Translations under genes and position numbers: made by a program
Notes under the pieces: model-generated
Databases searched by the model: none
Told to the model about the DNA's origin: nothing
The model's input: the letters and a program-made list of their open reading frames with translations, nothing else
NCBI GenBank assembly: GCA_944989445.1
Contig: CALYLW010000340.1
Span: 302,478 to 366,477 of the forward strand
DNA: 64,000 nt
Source: Ampullaceana balthica
Lineage: Eukaryota > Mollusca > Gastropoda > Lymnaeidae
Direction of reading: 5' to 3'
In this document: positions 45,100-58,499 of the stretch, one piece after another
Numbering within the stretch: the stretch's first letter is position 1
Layout of the letters: each line of letters starts with the position of its first letter

Positions 45100-48000
45100 A
45101 ATTGATAAAAACATCATGCAAGTCTTGTAAAACAGTTGAGGTTTCAATGACTACAAAAATAAGTTTGATGTTGCATGCGGATTAATTTTCTCTATGTATA
45201 TCCGGGGGTTGTATAAGGTTATCTTTGCCTTGTATTTTCAAGATAGAATTAATAGCCATTTTTATTTTTATTACTTTTCTCTTTGTTCTTCTTACTCTAT
45301 TTCATCTGGCCCGTCAAATATAAAAATGCATGATCATTACATTTGCCGAGAAATCCCTTCAGCTATATGCTTTAACTTTAAATATACTATTTTCAATGAT
45401 TTTATATACATTTTTTGTGCGTATGCTTCTACATGTGTGCATTTGGTCTGATCTAACTATCTGTTTTTTTAATTGGATAACCATTTAGCTAATAAATATA
45501 ATTATATCGGTTCTCTCTCTCTCTCTCTTTCACTCTCTCTCTCTCTCTCTCTGTCACCTACACACACTATTCTATTCTGAATCAAAAAGTCTGTACAGTT
45601 TTATACTAATTTCGTTGGATCACGAAGTCTTCTCATTGCCTAGCCATACAACTCTTCAAATGATTCTTGTTTCCCCATCGAAATCCTCAACGACGTTGTT
45701 TGTCTAATCATTGCTCAGCGCTTAGTTTTGTCTTTACAAAGCTAAAAAAATGGTCTTAACTTTACAATTCTAAACCAGGTTTTTTGCCTGATCATTGTTA
45801 GAGCACTGGTCTTCTCTTCTCTATTGTAACTCCTCATTCCCTGCTTCTATAGTAATAAAATGGTCTACTGAACTCTTAATCACATAACACAGTTACCATG
45901 GTGCTATACCCTTCACTTTACATCGCGAACCTTCATACTGTTTTCCAAGTGCGTATTTATTTTTGCCACCGCCTGTAATTATATTTTCCACATTGCCAAT
46001 TCTAATTGTTTATGTTTATCCAAGCTTGGAATTTTCTTTTGTTTATTTATGATCGGGGATTTGCTCAGCACTTGGCCGTCTACGTTTCTGTGTTCTCTAC
46101 ACCAAGGTGTTAGCTTGTTGTTGTTCAAGGGCAGGTTCTCTCATTTTCATTGTTTCATTAATATAGTAAGTAGTCACAGCTATTTTAGAAAATTAAGAAA
46201 AAGTATCATAAATGTCGTTATTTCCCGTCATCTGGGATGTTTTCTTCCAAGTAAATAAGTATGTCAGTTACAATGGATAATTGAAAAATTATTTTAATTG
46301 TATAACAGTCGTCGAGATGACTTAATGACTTAATGACTATGAATGATTTGGATAATAACAATAACACTCATATCATTTATTAGTAAAACATAATTTTTAT
46401 TTTCCCATTTTATTAGGTATAAAATTGGAAATGCACGCGTGTAATACATGCGTTTTTATTTATTGTCCTCGTATTTTAGCCATTGCTTGCTATATGCTCA
46501 ATTATCACAAGTTTTCGACAATGTACTAGAAAAAATAAAAACAACAAGTGGTTGAAGGTAACCAAAATGTTTCCTAAATGAGATTCACAGCCTAGAAAAA
46601 ATGTGCTTACTTCAAATAGTATGTCCTATTGTTACATAACATCTTTGATATATTACTTTCAGCTCAGAAGTAGTCATTGATATCGCTAACCAACTGATAT
46701 TGGCCATTGTTTTTTTATATAAAGAATTAATTTAAAAATCATTTGGTTGTGAAAAGTTGGGTTTCTTAAATTAGTGAAGTCTATCAATAGGATCTTTTAA
46801 ATAACATTCATACATGAGGTGTGTCGAGGTGACTACGTATCAACAATTACTAGAACTAATGCTATTGTATGAAAGTCATTGAAGTGGTCCTTTATAAAGA
46901 ATTTTTTAATAACATTTCTTTAAGACAATATTTTATCAAATAATCTATAACTGTTTATTCTGGTATTTGTGAAACGATTGTTTAATGTGGAAATGAAAGG
47001 TCGATCCTACATGTTGAATGGCATCTAAGGCCCAGAGCCTAATGCTCTTAGAGACTTAGAGCTTTTCCCGGGAAATTCTCCTAGGAACTCGCCCTTCCCC
47101 TCCACCCCCCCCCCGAAGGAAATAGCTAAATGGACACCCCCGGGACGGTCCTCTCTGAGAGGGCCACCTGGGCACACAGGAGCACTGTCGGAGGTGTCTT
47201 CTACGAAATGTAACTTCCAAAGGAATGGTGGGATTTCCTACTTCGACCCGCTACAACCTGGGCGCCACACCGGCTCAACATACGAGTCTATAGACCATGG
47301 ACCGTCGTTAGATAGGATGTATATAAAGGATTAAAAGTGACTCTAGTAAATAATAGTGTTGAATAGTATAATGTATCATTACTATGTCTTTCAAATACTT
47401 ATTGGGATAAATTGACTGTAGATAATCATTTGGTACTTACAATATACGGGTAGAATTTTGTTAAAAAAATTTAATATACCATAATTATTATTGAATGTGT
47501 TATGAATTATTACATTGGCAACTTATCGATAACACGTGCCTATCTGTTAACAAAATAACACTTTTTTCCCACTATTTTTAGTTCTGCATTTTAACTATCT
47601 CTTAGCTTCAAAACGGATTGGACAAAATATAATTAATTGATGAAAGTTACATCATAAACTAGGACAGCGACCTCAACTACACACTTTATTACTGTGTCTT
47701 ACGAGATCTTTGTCCTGTTCTACAAAAAGACAAGTATTTAGTGTAATAAGATGTTTTCGGTCATACAAATGATAGGCTACATACGAATCAGAATGATCAA
47801 AAGTTTAATCGTGTGCCTTTAATATGTAGAAGAAAAATCCAAACCTAATTGGTTTAACTCAGGGGTCACCAAACTAAAACTAGTGGGCAGGATCAGGTAC
47901 GCAACGTCCGTTTATCCGCCCACTGACAATAGTTGAACGTTCTTTATAAAATGTCCACTGAGCTCATTAATAAGTCATACCTTTTCGTCTTCATTTGTGA

Positions 48001-48655
48001 TGTCAGTTAGGACTTTCAGATAACTCAAGTTCCTATCCGTTTGCAGTATACAAGAAAAAAATTATCTAGAAAGGATAATTCCATTTATTTTATTTTTTTA
48101 AATTGATTCTATAACCTTCAGTGGAATATGCTTGAATGTGTTACAGTTGATGAAGGAAAATACATTACTGGAGAGAAGAATTGACTTTTGTGGAGATTCA
48201 AGACTTGGGTAGAAGATTTGCTCACTCCTGGCACTCTTTCCGTCCACTTCCTCTTACGTGGGCTAGCCGGAAAGACTGGGATATAATATTTCTTTACTGC
48301 TGAGACCAATCGTGTCCGATATGAACTCCAGTTAGGAACATGCTTTCAATCGCAGTAAGTTCCTGAATGAACTAGAAGAAATTGATTCCGAATTTATCCC
48401 ATATTAATTAAAATGAAATTGAAACTACAGAATAATAATAGACATTTATTTGATAAACTTGTTATTTAAAAACATATGAATGGAGACATTTTTATACATT
48501 TCCTTTTTTAAAAAATACGTTTTGAGCAGTTAAACCCGAATATTATAAACTTCTATTTTCCCAATAACCCTATTTGTTTCTATCTTCTTTCCAGAGACCA
48601 TTTACCATGATGTGACCTTGATTAGCATGTAACACTTATGCGCTATGACCAGATA
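45100..48655. other. 3.5-kb stretch, mostly featureless
   Basis: Contains a CT microsatellite (about 45513-45552), an unusually GC-rich patch (about 47030-47310) and a CAGGGGTCACCAAACT hAT-like left end at 47860 without a partner. No open frame with a recognisable domain. Confidence 0.4.
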
Positions 48656-48660
48656 GATTA

Positions 48661-50648
48661 AGACATTGAACATGTAACACGCTTGAGTTTTATAAGACAT
48701 TGAACATGTAACACGCCACAGCTTTATAAGACATTGAACATGTAACACGCCAGAGCTTTATAAGACATTGAACATGTAACACGCCAGAGCTTTATAAGAC
48801 ATTGAACATGTAACACGCCAGAGCTTTATAAGACATTGAACATGTAACACGCCAGAGCTTTATAAGACATTGAACATGTAACACGCCAGAGCTTTATAAG
48901 ACATTCAACATGTAACACGCCAGAGCTTTATAAGACATTCAACATGTAACACGCCAGAGCTTTATAAGATATTGAACATGTAACACGCCAGAGCTTTATA
49001 AGACATTGAACATGTAACACGCCAGAGCTTTATAAGACATTGAACATGTAACATGCCAGGGCTTTATAAGACATTGAACATGTAACACGCCAGAGCTTTA
49101 TAAGACATTGAACATGTAACACGCCAGAGCTTTATAAGACATTGAACATGTAACACGCCAGAGATTTATAAGACATTGAACATGTAACACGCCAGAGCTT
49201 TATAAGACATTGAGCATGCAATATATAAGAAATTGGGCCAGTAACAAGCAAGTGCTTTATAAGACATTGGGCCAGTAACACTCCAGTGCTTTATAAAACA
49301 TTGGTCCAGTAACACTCCAGTGCTTTCTAAGACATTGGTCCAATAACACGCCAGTGCTTTATAAGACATTGGTCCAGTAACACGCCAGTGCTTTATAAAA
49401 CATTGGGCCAGTAACATGCCAGAGCTTTATTAGACATTGGGCCAGTAACACGCCAATGCTTTATAAGACATTGGTCCAGTAACACGCCAGTGCTTTATAA
49501 GACATTGGTCCAGTAACACGCCAGTGCTGTATAAGACATTGGTCCAGTAACACGCCAGTGCATTATAAAACATTGGGCCAGTAACACGCCAGAGCTTTAT
49601 AAGACATTGGTCCAGTAACACGCCAGTGCTTTATAAGACATTGGTCCAGTAACACGCCAGTGCTTTATAAGACATTGGTCCAGTAACACGCCAGTGCTTT
49701 ATAAGACATTGGTCCAGTAACACACATGTGCTTTATAAGACATTAATCAGTAACACGCCAGTGCTTTATAAGACATTGAGCATGTGGCACGCCAGAGCTT
49801 TATAAGACATTGGGCCAGTAACACGCCAGTGCTTTATAAGACATTGGTCCTTTAACACGCCAGTGCTTTATTAGACATTGGGCCAGTAACACGCCAGTGC
49901 TTTATAAGACATTGGCCCAGTAACACGCCAGTGCTTTATTAGACATTTGTCCAGTAACACGCAAGTGCTTGATAAGACATTGAGCATGTAATTTATAAGA
50001 CATTGGGCCAGTAACACGCCAGAGCTTTATAAGACATTGGCCCAGTTACACGCCAGTGCTTTATTAGACATTTGTCCAGTAACACGCCAGTGCTTTATTA
50101 GACATTTGGCCAGTAACACGCCAGAGCTTTATTAGATATTGGGCCAGTAACACGCCAGTGCTTTATTTGACATTTGTCTAGTAACACGCCAGTGCTTTAT
50201 AAAACATTGGGCCAGTAACATGCCAGAGCTTTATTAGACATTGGGCCAGTAACATGCCAGTGCTTTATTAGACATTTGTCCAGTAACACGCCAGTGCTTT
50301 ATAAAACATTTGGCCAGTAACACGCCAGAGCTTTATAAGACATTGGTCCAGTAACACGCCAGTGCTTTATTAGACATTGGTCCAGTAACACGTCAGTGCT
50401 TTTTAAGACAATGGTCCAGTAACACGCAAGTGCTTTATAAGACATTGGTCCAGTAACACGCAAGTGCTTTATAAAACATTGGGCCAGTAACACGCCAGAG
50501 CTTTATAAGACATTGGTCCAGTAACACGTCGGAGCTTTATAAAACATTGGGCCAGTAACACGCCAGAGCTTTATAAGACATTGGTCCAGTAACACGCCAG
50601 TTCTTTATTAGACATTTGTCCAGTAACACGCCAGTGCTTCATAAGACA
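48661..50648 (+). repeat. 34-bp satellite, left block (~58 copies)
   Basis: The unit is 34 bp. In the first ~16 copies it carries GAACATGTAACACGCCAGAG. From about 49225 it switches to GTCCAGTAACACGCCAGTGC and related variants, about 42 copies. CTTTATAAGACATT is shared throughout. The period is not a multiple of three, so the Trp/Cys-rich frames seen on the minus strand are artefacts. The array stops in mid-unit at 50648, where a Helitron-like element begins. Confidence 0.97.
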
Positions 50649-51819
50649 CTAGCAGACCCGTCGTGCGTTGCAACGATCTCAGTAAAAATGAATAAATTTA
50701 AGAAACCAATGAGTGTTATGTTTAAAAACAATTATGCAGAAACCTTCGCGTAAGAGTGGGAAAAATTCCAAGTTTCATAGCAAACGGATAAATAAATTAA
50801 TAATTAAATAGCGTACAAAAGAAGGAATGATATTAAGGGCCCCGGCCCATAAATGAGTGATAATATAGTGTTTTTTTATTGCCATTGTACTCAAGCTATA
50901 TTCCTCAATATCGTGTAAAATTGAATAGGGAATACAATTATTAAAGTTCAGTAAAAAGACATTTGGGGCCCCCAGCTCCGAGGGAATGGACATTAGGAGT
51001 TCAGTGCACTATAGTAATATAGGCTCTTAAGTTTTTATATACTAACTTTGGTCAAAATCCAGTTATTTTCTTATTATCTAACTCTTAAACTACTTTTTAT
51101 ATAGCTAATATAGGGGGAAAATGACATTAAGGGGCCCCCGGACCATTCGGTGCAAGAGGTCAACTTCAAAATCCTGTTCATTTTAGTTCAGTTTTATTGT
51201 ATATAGATATATTTCCCAAGATCTTTAAAAATTGAATAGGAAAATATCTTAATATGGGCTACCAAGTTTTTGTATACAAAGTTTGGTGAAGATCTATTCA
51301 TTTACTAAGTAGCTAACGCATAAACTAATATTTATATAGCTCATATAAGCAAAAAACTAAATTAAGGGCCCCGGGGCCCATTCAGGGCAAGATATGAAGT
51401 TCAGAAACCGGTTCATTTCAATATGGATAATAGTGGATACATTTACCATTATTTGTCAAGTTTTTTAATAATTGAATTGAATAATGAAATCTTAAAACTT
51501 TAAGTAAAAATGTATTTTGGGCCCCCAGCCCCGAAGGACTGGCCATTAGGATTTAATTGCCCTATAGTATTATAATATGGGCTACCAAGTTTTTGTATAC
51601 AAAGTTTGGTTACGATCTATTCATTTACTCAGTAGATAACGCTTAAACTAATTTTATATAGCTCGTATAAGAAAAATATGACATTATGGGCCACCAGCGC
51701 CCCATGAGTGTTAAATTTTGAAAAGAAAGTAGCCAGTTACCATCCCGGGAGCATACTCAAAAGTCTCGAAAAGTTTCATGACGATCGGGTGAATGGTTTA
51801 ATCATCTTTAAAGGACATG

Positions 51820-51850
<31 letters not shown>

Positions 51851-54129
51851 AGACATACTTTGATTTTTATATATATATATGAGATATAGTGAAATAAAAC
51901 GACATAAAGGGGGCCTGGGCCTATTCGGTGTGACATGTCAATTTCAAAAACCTTTTTATTTTAATTCAGTTTCATCAGGGATATGTTTATCAAGATCGTT
52001 AAAAGTGAATGGCAAAAATATCTTTAAAATATATATGAAAAAGACATTTTGGGCACCCTGCCCGTAAGAAGTTGGCATAAAAACTTCAGAAACCTTAAGT
52101 ATTTTAATATGGGCTACCAAGTTTTTGTGTACAAAATTTGGTTAAGATCCGATCATTTACTCAGTAGCTAACGCATAAAATAATTTTTTATAAAACTCGA
52201 CATGAAGGGCCCCTGGGCCCAATTATTATAAGAAATAAAGTGCAAAACAAATGTTCATTTGAATAAATCTCAAAATACATACATTTGTTTATAATTCTCA
52301 ATATTGTTAAAAATTGAATGGACGATATAATATTAAACATTTACTAAAAAAGATAGTTTGGGCCCCCAGCCCCGAGGGAATGAAAATTAGGAGTTCAGTG
52401 CCCTATTGTAATAAAATATAGACCCTTGAGTTTTTATATACTAAAATGGGTCAAGATACATTAATTTTCTCAGTACTTTACGCTAATACTAATTTATATA
52501 CAGCTAATATAAGAAAAAAACGACATTTAGGGGTCCCTGGGCCCTTTCGTTGAAAGATGTTCATTTCAAAAACCTGATCATTTTAATTCAGTTTCCTCAA
52601 AAATATATTCCTCAAGATCGTGAAAAATTGAATGAGAAAAAATATCTAATACATATACGAAGAAAATACATTTGGGGCCCCCGGCCCAGAAGGAATGGAC
52701 ATTTGAAGTTGTGTGCCCTATTTTAATATGGGCTACCAAGTTTTTGTATTTAAATTTATGTTAAGATCCATTCATTTACTCAGTAGCTAACGCATAAATT
52801 AATTTTATATAGCTTACATAAGTAAAAAAGACATAAAGGGGCCCCAGGGCTCATTCAGTGCAAAATATAAAGTTCAAAACAACTGTTCATTTCAGTTTGT
52901 ATAATAATGGATGCATGTGCCATTATTTGTCAAGATTGTTAATAACTGAATGGTGACCGAAATCTTAAACGTTTAAGAAATTGAATATTTTGGGCCCCCA
53001 GCCCCAAAGGAATGACTTAGAGGAGTTCAGTGATCTATTGTATTTTAATATTGGCTATCAAATTGTTATATACAAAGTTTGGTTAAGATCTAACAATTTA
53101 CACAGTAGCTAGCGCTTAACCTAATTTTTATATAGCTCATATAAGCAACAAATGACATTATGGGCCCCCGGTGCCCTATGAGTGTTAAATTTAGAAAAGA
53201 AGTTGCCAGTTACCATCCCATGTGGGTACTCAACATTCTCCAAAAATTTCATGACGATCGGATGAATGGTTTAGTCAGCTATAAAGGACATGCACACACA
53301 CACACACAGATACTTTGATTTCTATATATATTGATAGATATACGAAAGAAAAGACATTTAGGGCCCATGGGCCCATTGGTTGATAGTTGAAAATTTCAAA
53401 AACCTTTTCATTTAATTAAATTTCCTAATAGATATATTCCTCAAGATCGAGAAAAATTGAATGGGGGAAAATACATTAAACATATACGAAGAAAAGACAT
53501 TGGGGGCCCCCGGCCCTGAAGAAATGGACATTTGAAATTATGTGCTCTTTAGTATTTTAATATGGGCTACCAAGTTTTTGTATTCAAATTTTGGTTTAGA
53601 TCCATTCATTTACTCAGTAGCTAACGCATAAACTAAATTTTATATATCTTATATCAGCAAAAAAAAAGACAATAAGGGCCCCGGGGCCCATTCAGTGCAA
53701 GATATAAAGTTAAAAACCCCTGTTCATTTCAATTTGTATAATAATGGATACATGTGTCATTATTTGTCAAGATTGTTAATGACGGAATGGTGAATAAAAT
53801 CTTAAACGTTTAAGAAATGTGAATTTTTGGGCCCCCAGCCCCAAAGGAATGACTATCTGCAGTACAGTGCCCTGTAGTATTTTAATATTGTCTATCAAGT
53901 TGTCATATGCAAAGTTTGGTTAAGATCCAACAATTTACACAGTAGCTAGCGCTTAACCTAATATTTATATAGCTCATATTAGCAAAAAATGACATTATCG
54001 GCCCCCGGTGCCCCATGAGTGTTAAATTTAGAAAACAAATTTGCCAGTTACCATCCCAGGTAGGTACTTAACAGTCTCCAAAAATGTCATGACGATTGAA
54101 TGAATGGTTTAGTCAGCTATAAAGGACAT

Positions 54130-54176
<47 letters not shown>

Positions 54177-54200
54177 TACTTTGATTTTTATATATATTGA
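50649..54200 (-). mobile_element. Helitron-like element inserted in 34-bp satellite, copy C
   Basis: On the minus strand it starts TCAATATATATAAAAATC (from 54200) and ends with GTTGCAACGCACGACGGGTC, then TG and CTAG (50649-50652). The satellite reads ATAAGACA before it and TTGGTCCAG after it, so removing 3,552 bp restores a perfect unit: insertion fell exactly between A and T with no duplication. That is the Helitron integration signature. The body has no Rep/helicase frame. It contains three 5'-end modules (ending near 51863, 53318 and 54184) and about 20 GGGCCC-type GC blocks. It is a non-autonomous composite. Confidence 0.85.
51818..51846. repeat. (CA)n microsatellite in Helitron module
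   Basis: Pure CA run directly beside an internal 5' module. Similar CA runs sit at 53294-53308 and 54130-54172, next to the other modules. Confidence 0.9.
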
Positions 54201-55990
54201 TTGGTCCAGTAGAACGCCAGTGCTTTATAAGACATTGGTCCAGTAACACGCAAGTGCTTTATAAGACATTGGTCCAGTAACACGCCAGTGCTTTATGAGA
54301 CATTGGTCCAGTAACACGCCAGAGCTTTATAAAACTTTGGTCCAGTAACACGCCAGAACTTTATAAAACATTGGGCCAGTAACACGCCATAACTTTATAA
54401 GACATTGGTTCAGTAACACGCCAGTGCTTTATTAGACATTGGTCCAGTAACACGCCAGTGCTTTATAAGACATTGGTCCAGTAGCACGCAAGTGCTTTAT
54501 AAGACATTGGTTCAGTAACACGCCAGTGCTTTATTAGACATTGGTCCAGTAACACGCCAGTGCTTTATAAGACATTGGTCCAGTAGCACGCAAGTGCTTT
54601 ATAAGACATTGGTTCCAGTAACACGCCAGTGCTTTATAAAACATTGGGCCAGTAACACGCCAGAGCTTTATAAGACATTGGTCCAGTAACACGCCAGAGC
54701 TTTATAAGACATTGGTCCAGTAACAGCCAGAGCTTTATAAAACATTGGGCCAGTAACACGCCAGAGCTTTATAAGACATTGGTCCAGTAACACGCCAGTG
54801 CTTTATTAGACATTTGTCCAGTAACACGCCAGTGCTTTATAAGACATTGGTCCAGTAGCACGCCAGTGCTTTATAAGACATTGGTCCAGTAACACGCAAG
54901 TGCTTTATAAGACATTGTTCCAGTAACACGCCAGTGCTTTATAAGACATTGGTCCAGTAACACGCCAGTGCTTTATAAGACATTGGTCCAGTAGCACGCC
55001 AGTGCTTTATAAGACATTGGTCCAGTAACACGCAAGTGCTTTATAAGACATTGGTCCAGTAGCACGCAAGTGCTTTATAAGACATTGGTCCAGTAACACG
55101 CCAGTTCTTTATAAAACATTGGGCCAGTAACACGCCAGAGCTTTATAAGACATTGGTCCAGTAACACGCCAGAGCTTTATAAGACATTGGTCCAGTAACA
55201 CGCCAGTGCTTTATAAGACATTGGTCCAGTAGCACGCCAGTGCTTTATAAGACATTGGTCCAGTAACACGCAAGTGCTTTATAAGACATTGGTCCAGTAA
55301 CACGCCAGTGCTTTATAAGACATTGGTCCAGTAACACGCCAGTGCTTTATAAGACATTGGTCCAGTAACACGCCAGTGCTTTATAAGACATTGGTCCAGT
55401 AGCACGCCAGTGCTTTATAAGACTTTGGTCCAGTAACACGCAAGTGCTTTATAAGACATTGGTCCAGTAACACGCCAGTGCTTTATAAGACATTGGTCCA
55501 GTAGCACGCCAGTGCTTTATAAGACATTGGTCCAGTAGCACGCCAGTGCTTTATAAGACATTGGTCCAGTAACACGCCAGTGCTTTATAAGACATTGGTC
55601 CAGTAACACGCAAGTGCTTTATAAGACATTGGTCCAGTAACACGCCAGTGCTTTATAAGACATTGGTCCAGTAGCACGCCAGTGCTTTATAAGACATTGG
55701 TCCAGTAGCACGCCAGTGCTTTATAAGACATTGGTCCAGTAACACGCCAGTGCTTTATAAGACATTGGTCCAGTAACACGCCAGTGCTTTATAAGACATT
55801 GGTCCAGTAACACGCCAGTGCCTTATAAGACATTGGTCCAGTAACACGCCAGTGCTTTATAAGACATTGGCCCAGTAACACGCCAGTGCTTTATAAGACA
55901 TAGGCATATGACCAGAGCTTTATAAGACATTGGGCCAGTAAAAGGCCAGAGCTTAATAAGACATTTAGCATGTAACACGCCAGAGCTTTA
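54201..55990 (+). repeat. 34-bp satellite, right block (~52 copies)
   Basis: It continues the left block in phase. Variants at two sites (AACACG/AGCACG and CCAGTG/CAAGTG) recur in order: CAAGTG copies at 55271, 55441 and 55611 are exactly 170 bp (five units) apart. The last copies near 55900-56000 decay and revert to the CATGTAACACGCCAGAG type of the far left block. Confidence 0.97.
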
Positions 55991-55999
55991 TAAGTTATA

Positions 56000-56560
56000 A
56001 GGGATTGAGCATGAAGCATAAGTTTGGAAGGAGATACACGGAGAGCGTTTTAGCATAATTTTTGAAATATTGAAGATTTATTTTGCTCTCTTCTAAAGTA
56101 CGAAAAACTATTCGCCTATATAGCCACCCCTCAATTCCATGGTGTTGGAAGAGGTTTCAATGGACGATCTGCCTCTGTCGGCATTTAAATGTAAAGTTAA
56201 GGGATGCCACTTATAGACGACATCATTTTTAAGTGGCACAGTGGTTGCATAAATCTTAAACAAATCGTATCAATCCTGGCTAACCCATAACTTTGGAAAG
56301 CATCGATCTTAACTATCCCAATGCCTATGACAGCACCAATATAGATATCCAACAACCTATTACAGATTCAATCCCAATTATCTCATTACAAAGGAACGCA
56401 TCAATCCTATTGATCCAACTATCTACGGAATATTAATCTAAGTTGTCCTACCACTTAGGACAGCATCAATATTAGAAATTAAAAAACATAGAACACATTC
56501 GATCCTATGTATCCCATAACATAGGGCAACCTCAATCCTATCTATCCAATCTCCTATGAC
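56000..56560. other. Featureless stretch after satellite
   Basis: No frame or element. From about 56400 CTATC...CCAT-like phrases foreshadow the 32-bp repeat. Confidence 0.45.
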
Positions 56561-56569
56561 ATATCAACC

Positions 56570-56713
56570 TCAGCCCTCCCACAACATATGACATATCAAC
56601 CTCATCTGTCCCATAACCTATGGCAGATCAACCTCAGCTGTCCCACAACCTATGCCATATCAACCTTAGCTGTCCCACAACCTATGCCATATCAACCTTA
56701 GCTGTCCCACAAC
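56570..56713 (+). repeat. 32-bp minisatellite, left of hAT insertion
   Basis: Units of CAGCTGTCCCACAACCTATG plus ACATATCAACCT repeat about four times. The array resumes at 60469-60530 after the inserted element. Confidence 0.9.
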
Positions 56714-57116
56714 CAGTGGCGTAGCGAGGGGGGGAGGGGGGACATATGTCCCCGGGCGCCACGTTAAGGGGCGCCAAAATGAGTATTAAAACTCATTATT
56801 TATTTGTGTTTTGATGTAAACTAATGTATCCCAAATACGTTTGCAAGATTGAATTTTGGAGCTCTGAAAATATATTCATTACAAATCAGTTGGCAAGCAT
56901 GATTTTGGCGCCCCCATTGAGCGTTAAGGGGCACCATTCTACTCATAAATAAATGACACATCCACAATGTAGGATTGCTAGTGGCGATTTAAAAAATAAC
57001 TGGGAGAGAGAGTAGGGGAGCAGTAAGAGACAAAGGCGATTCTATTAATAGAACGGACAGAGACGACACTAAAAGCAACCAAAATGACCAAGACAAGAAA
57101 TAGGAGTGGCTTAAAG

Positions 57117-58480
57117 CAGTAGTTCCCAACCTGTGGTCCGTGGACCACTAGCTGTCCGTGAAGATGTGCCAGGTGGTCCGCGAGCAAAGCATGAAATTTA
57201 CGCACTGCATGATTCATCAAGAAGGACTAACAGGTAAAAGAATTAACGCAGACTTAAAATATATTTTTGATCTGGCCTAAATAGTATTTAAATTTTATCA
57301 AGACTCGTCCATTAAATTCTCGTCTCTTTGATTTCTTATGTTCGAATATGAATCTTGAACATTAACAGTTACTGATGTATACTGAAGTTCGCTGGTTATC
57401 AGACTGTTTGAATTACGTGACGACGTAAGAGAGTTTCTTGTAGAAAAAAACTCAAAGCTTGTTGATCATTTGAACCATAGTTTATGGTTGCTGTTCTGGC
57501 TTACTTGGCTGATACTTTTGAAGAACTCAATAAACTTAATTCAACTCGGCAAGGAAAGCAGACACATTATATTACTCTCAGTGACAAAGTGTCTGCTTTT
57601 ACGAAAAAGCTTGATCTTTGGAAAAGAAGATTCTTTCAAGGTAACTTTGAGATGTTTGATCAATTATACGAAATCACAGAGAAACCAGAAAATGTTGAAA
57701 TAAATAAACAACTGTTGATAAATTTGATTTATTGTCATATTCGATCAATGCAGGCCCAATTTTAATTCTACTTTGGTGATTTTTTACGTTCAGTGGTTTT
57801 TCGTGGGTTTCCAGTCCTAATCTCCCACACATCGTCTCATCAAATAAAATTATCAACATCGTAATTAAACCAATTCTTTGAATTGACTAGCGATACCACT
57901 TTGAATATGTTGCATCAGAAAGTGAGCTTAATGAAATTTTGGAGTACTCCGAACTGATTCAGATAGTTTTTAAATTACTTTTACCCTTTGCAACTTTGTG
58001 AAAGTGGATTTTCTGCATTGCTTACAATAAAAACAAAACGTCGTTCGTATTAAATAAAACTAATATAGCAGTCTTTTTAATACAAAACTACTGTTTATCA
58101 CTTAAAGTTATTTTATAGTTAGCAAGTAGAATTAAATAAGATGGCTTTAAGACTAATATAAATGACATTTGTTCTTTACAAAAGAAAGCCATTACAATAT
58201 TGTTTTTGGAGCACGCAAAACGTAGCATATTAGTATAGTTTTACTAACTAACATGTATGATGAATGACCCCCTTTCCAGTCCATGACGGACTATGGGGCA
58301 AGTGATGTAGCGTTCACAAGTTTTTATAATCTTCTGTATAGAAGGAGCATGTGCAACAGATAACAGTATAATTATATTTAACTTTCCAGCTCAGCAGTAG
58401 CACAATTTTTAGTAGTGGTCCGTAGCTAAGACACACATTTTTCAAGTGGTCCTTGAATCTCAAAAGGTTGAGAACCACTG
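57117..58480 (+). mobile_element. Inner hAT element nested in outer hAT
   Basis: The left end CAGTAGTTCCCAACCTGTGG and the right end AAAGGTTGAGAACCACTG are inverted repeats of the CAGTGGTTCTCAACC type. Flanks GCTTAAAG (57109-57116) and GCTTACAG (58481-58488) match at seven of eight bases. It encodes a decayed ZBED5-like transposase and lies wholly inside the outer element, so it is the younger insertion. Confidence 0.9.
57370..58050 (+). pseudogene. Decayed hAT transposase, ZBED5/FAM200-like
   Basis: Frames must be switched to follow the homology. Order: TEVRWLS near 57380, then LFELRDDVREFLVEKNSKL (about 57405-57460), then VAVLAYLADTFEELNKLN and LSDKVSAFTKKLDLWKRRFF in one frame (57484-57765). 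A gap with stops follows, then SLMKFWSTP and the C-terminal LCESGFSALLTIKTKRR (to about 58050). These match the conserved blocks of hAT transposases of the ZBED5/FAM200/GTF2IRD2-like group. The first half of the protein, including the zinc finger, is absent. Frameshifts and stops make it non-functional. Confidence 0.85.
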
Positions 58481-58499
58481 GCTTACAGAAGTCTCTCCT

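Noticed and set aside
45194..45451. 85-codon frame
   Set aside because: AT-rich composition, no domain, and no supporting structure.
47860..47900. hAT element left end (CAGGGGTCACCAAACT)
   Set aside because: The preceding GTTTAACT is not repeated downstream within about 0.7 kb, so no element boundaries can be drawn.
49166..50493. Frames reading ALACYWTN-like peptides on the minus strand
   Set aside because: A 34-bp satellite read in rotating frames; the period is not divisible by three and no domain exists.
48661..55990. CRISPR array
   Set aside because: There are no unique spacers between the repeats; units abut directly, and the genome is eukaryotic.
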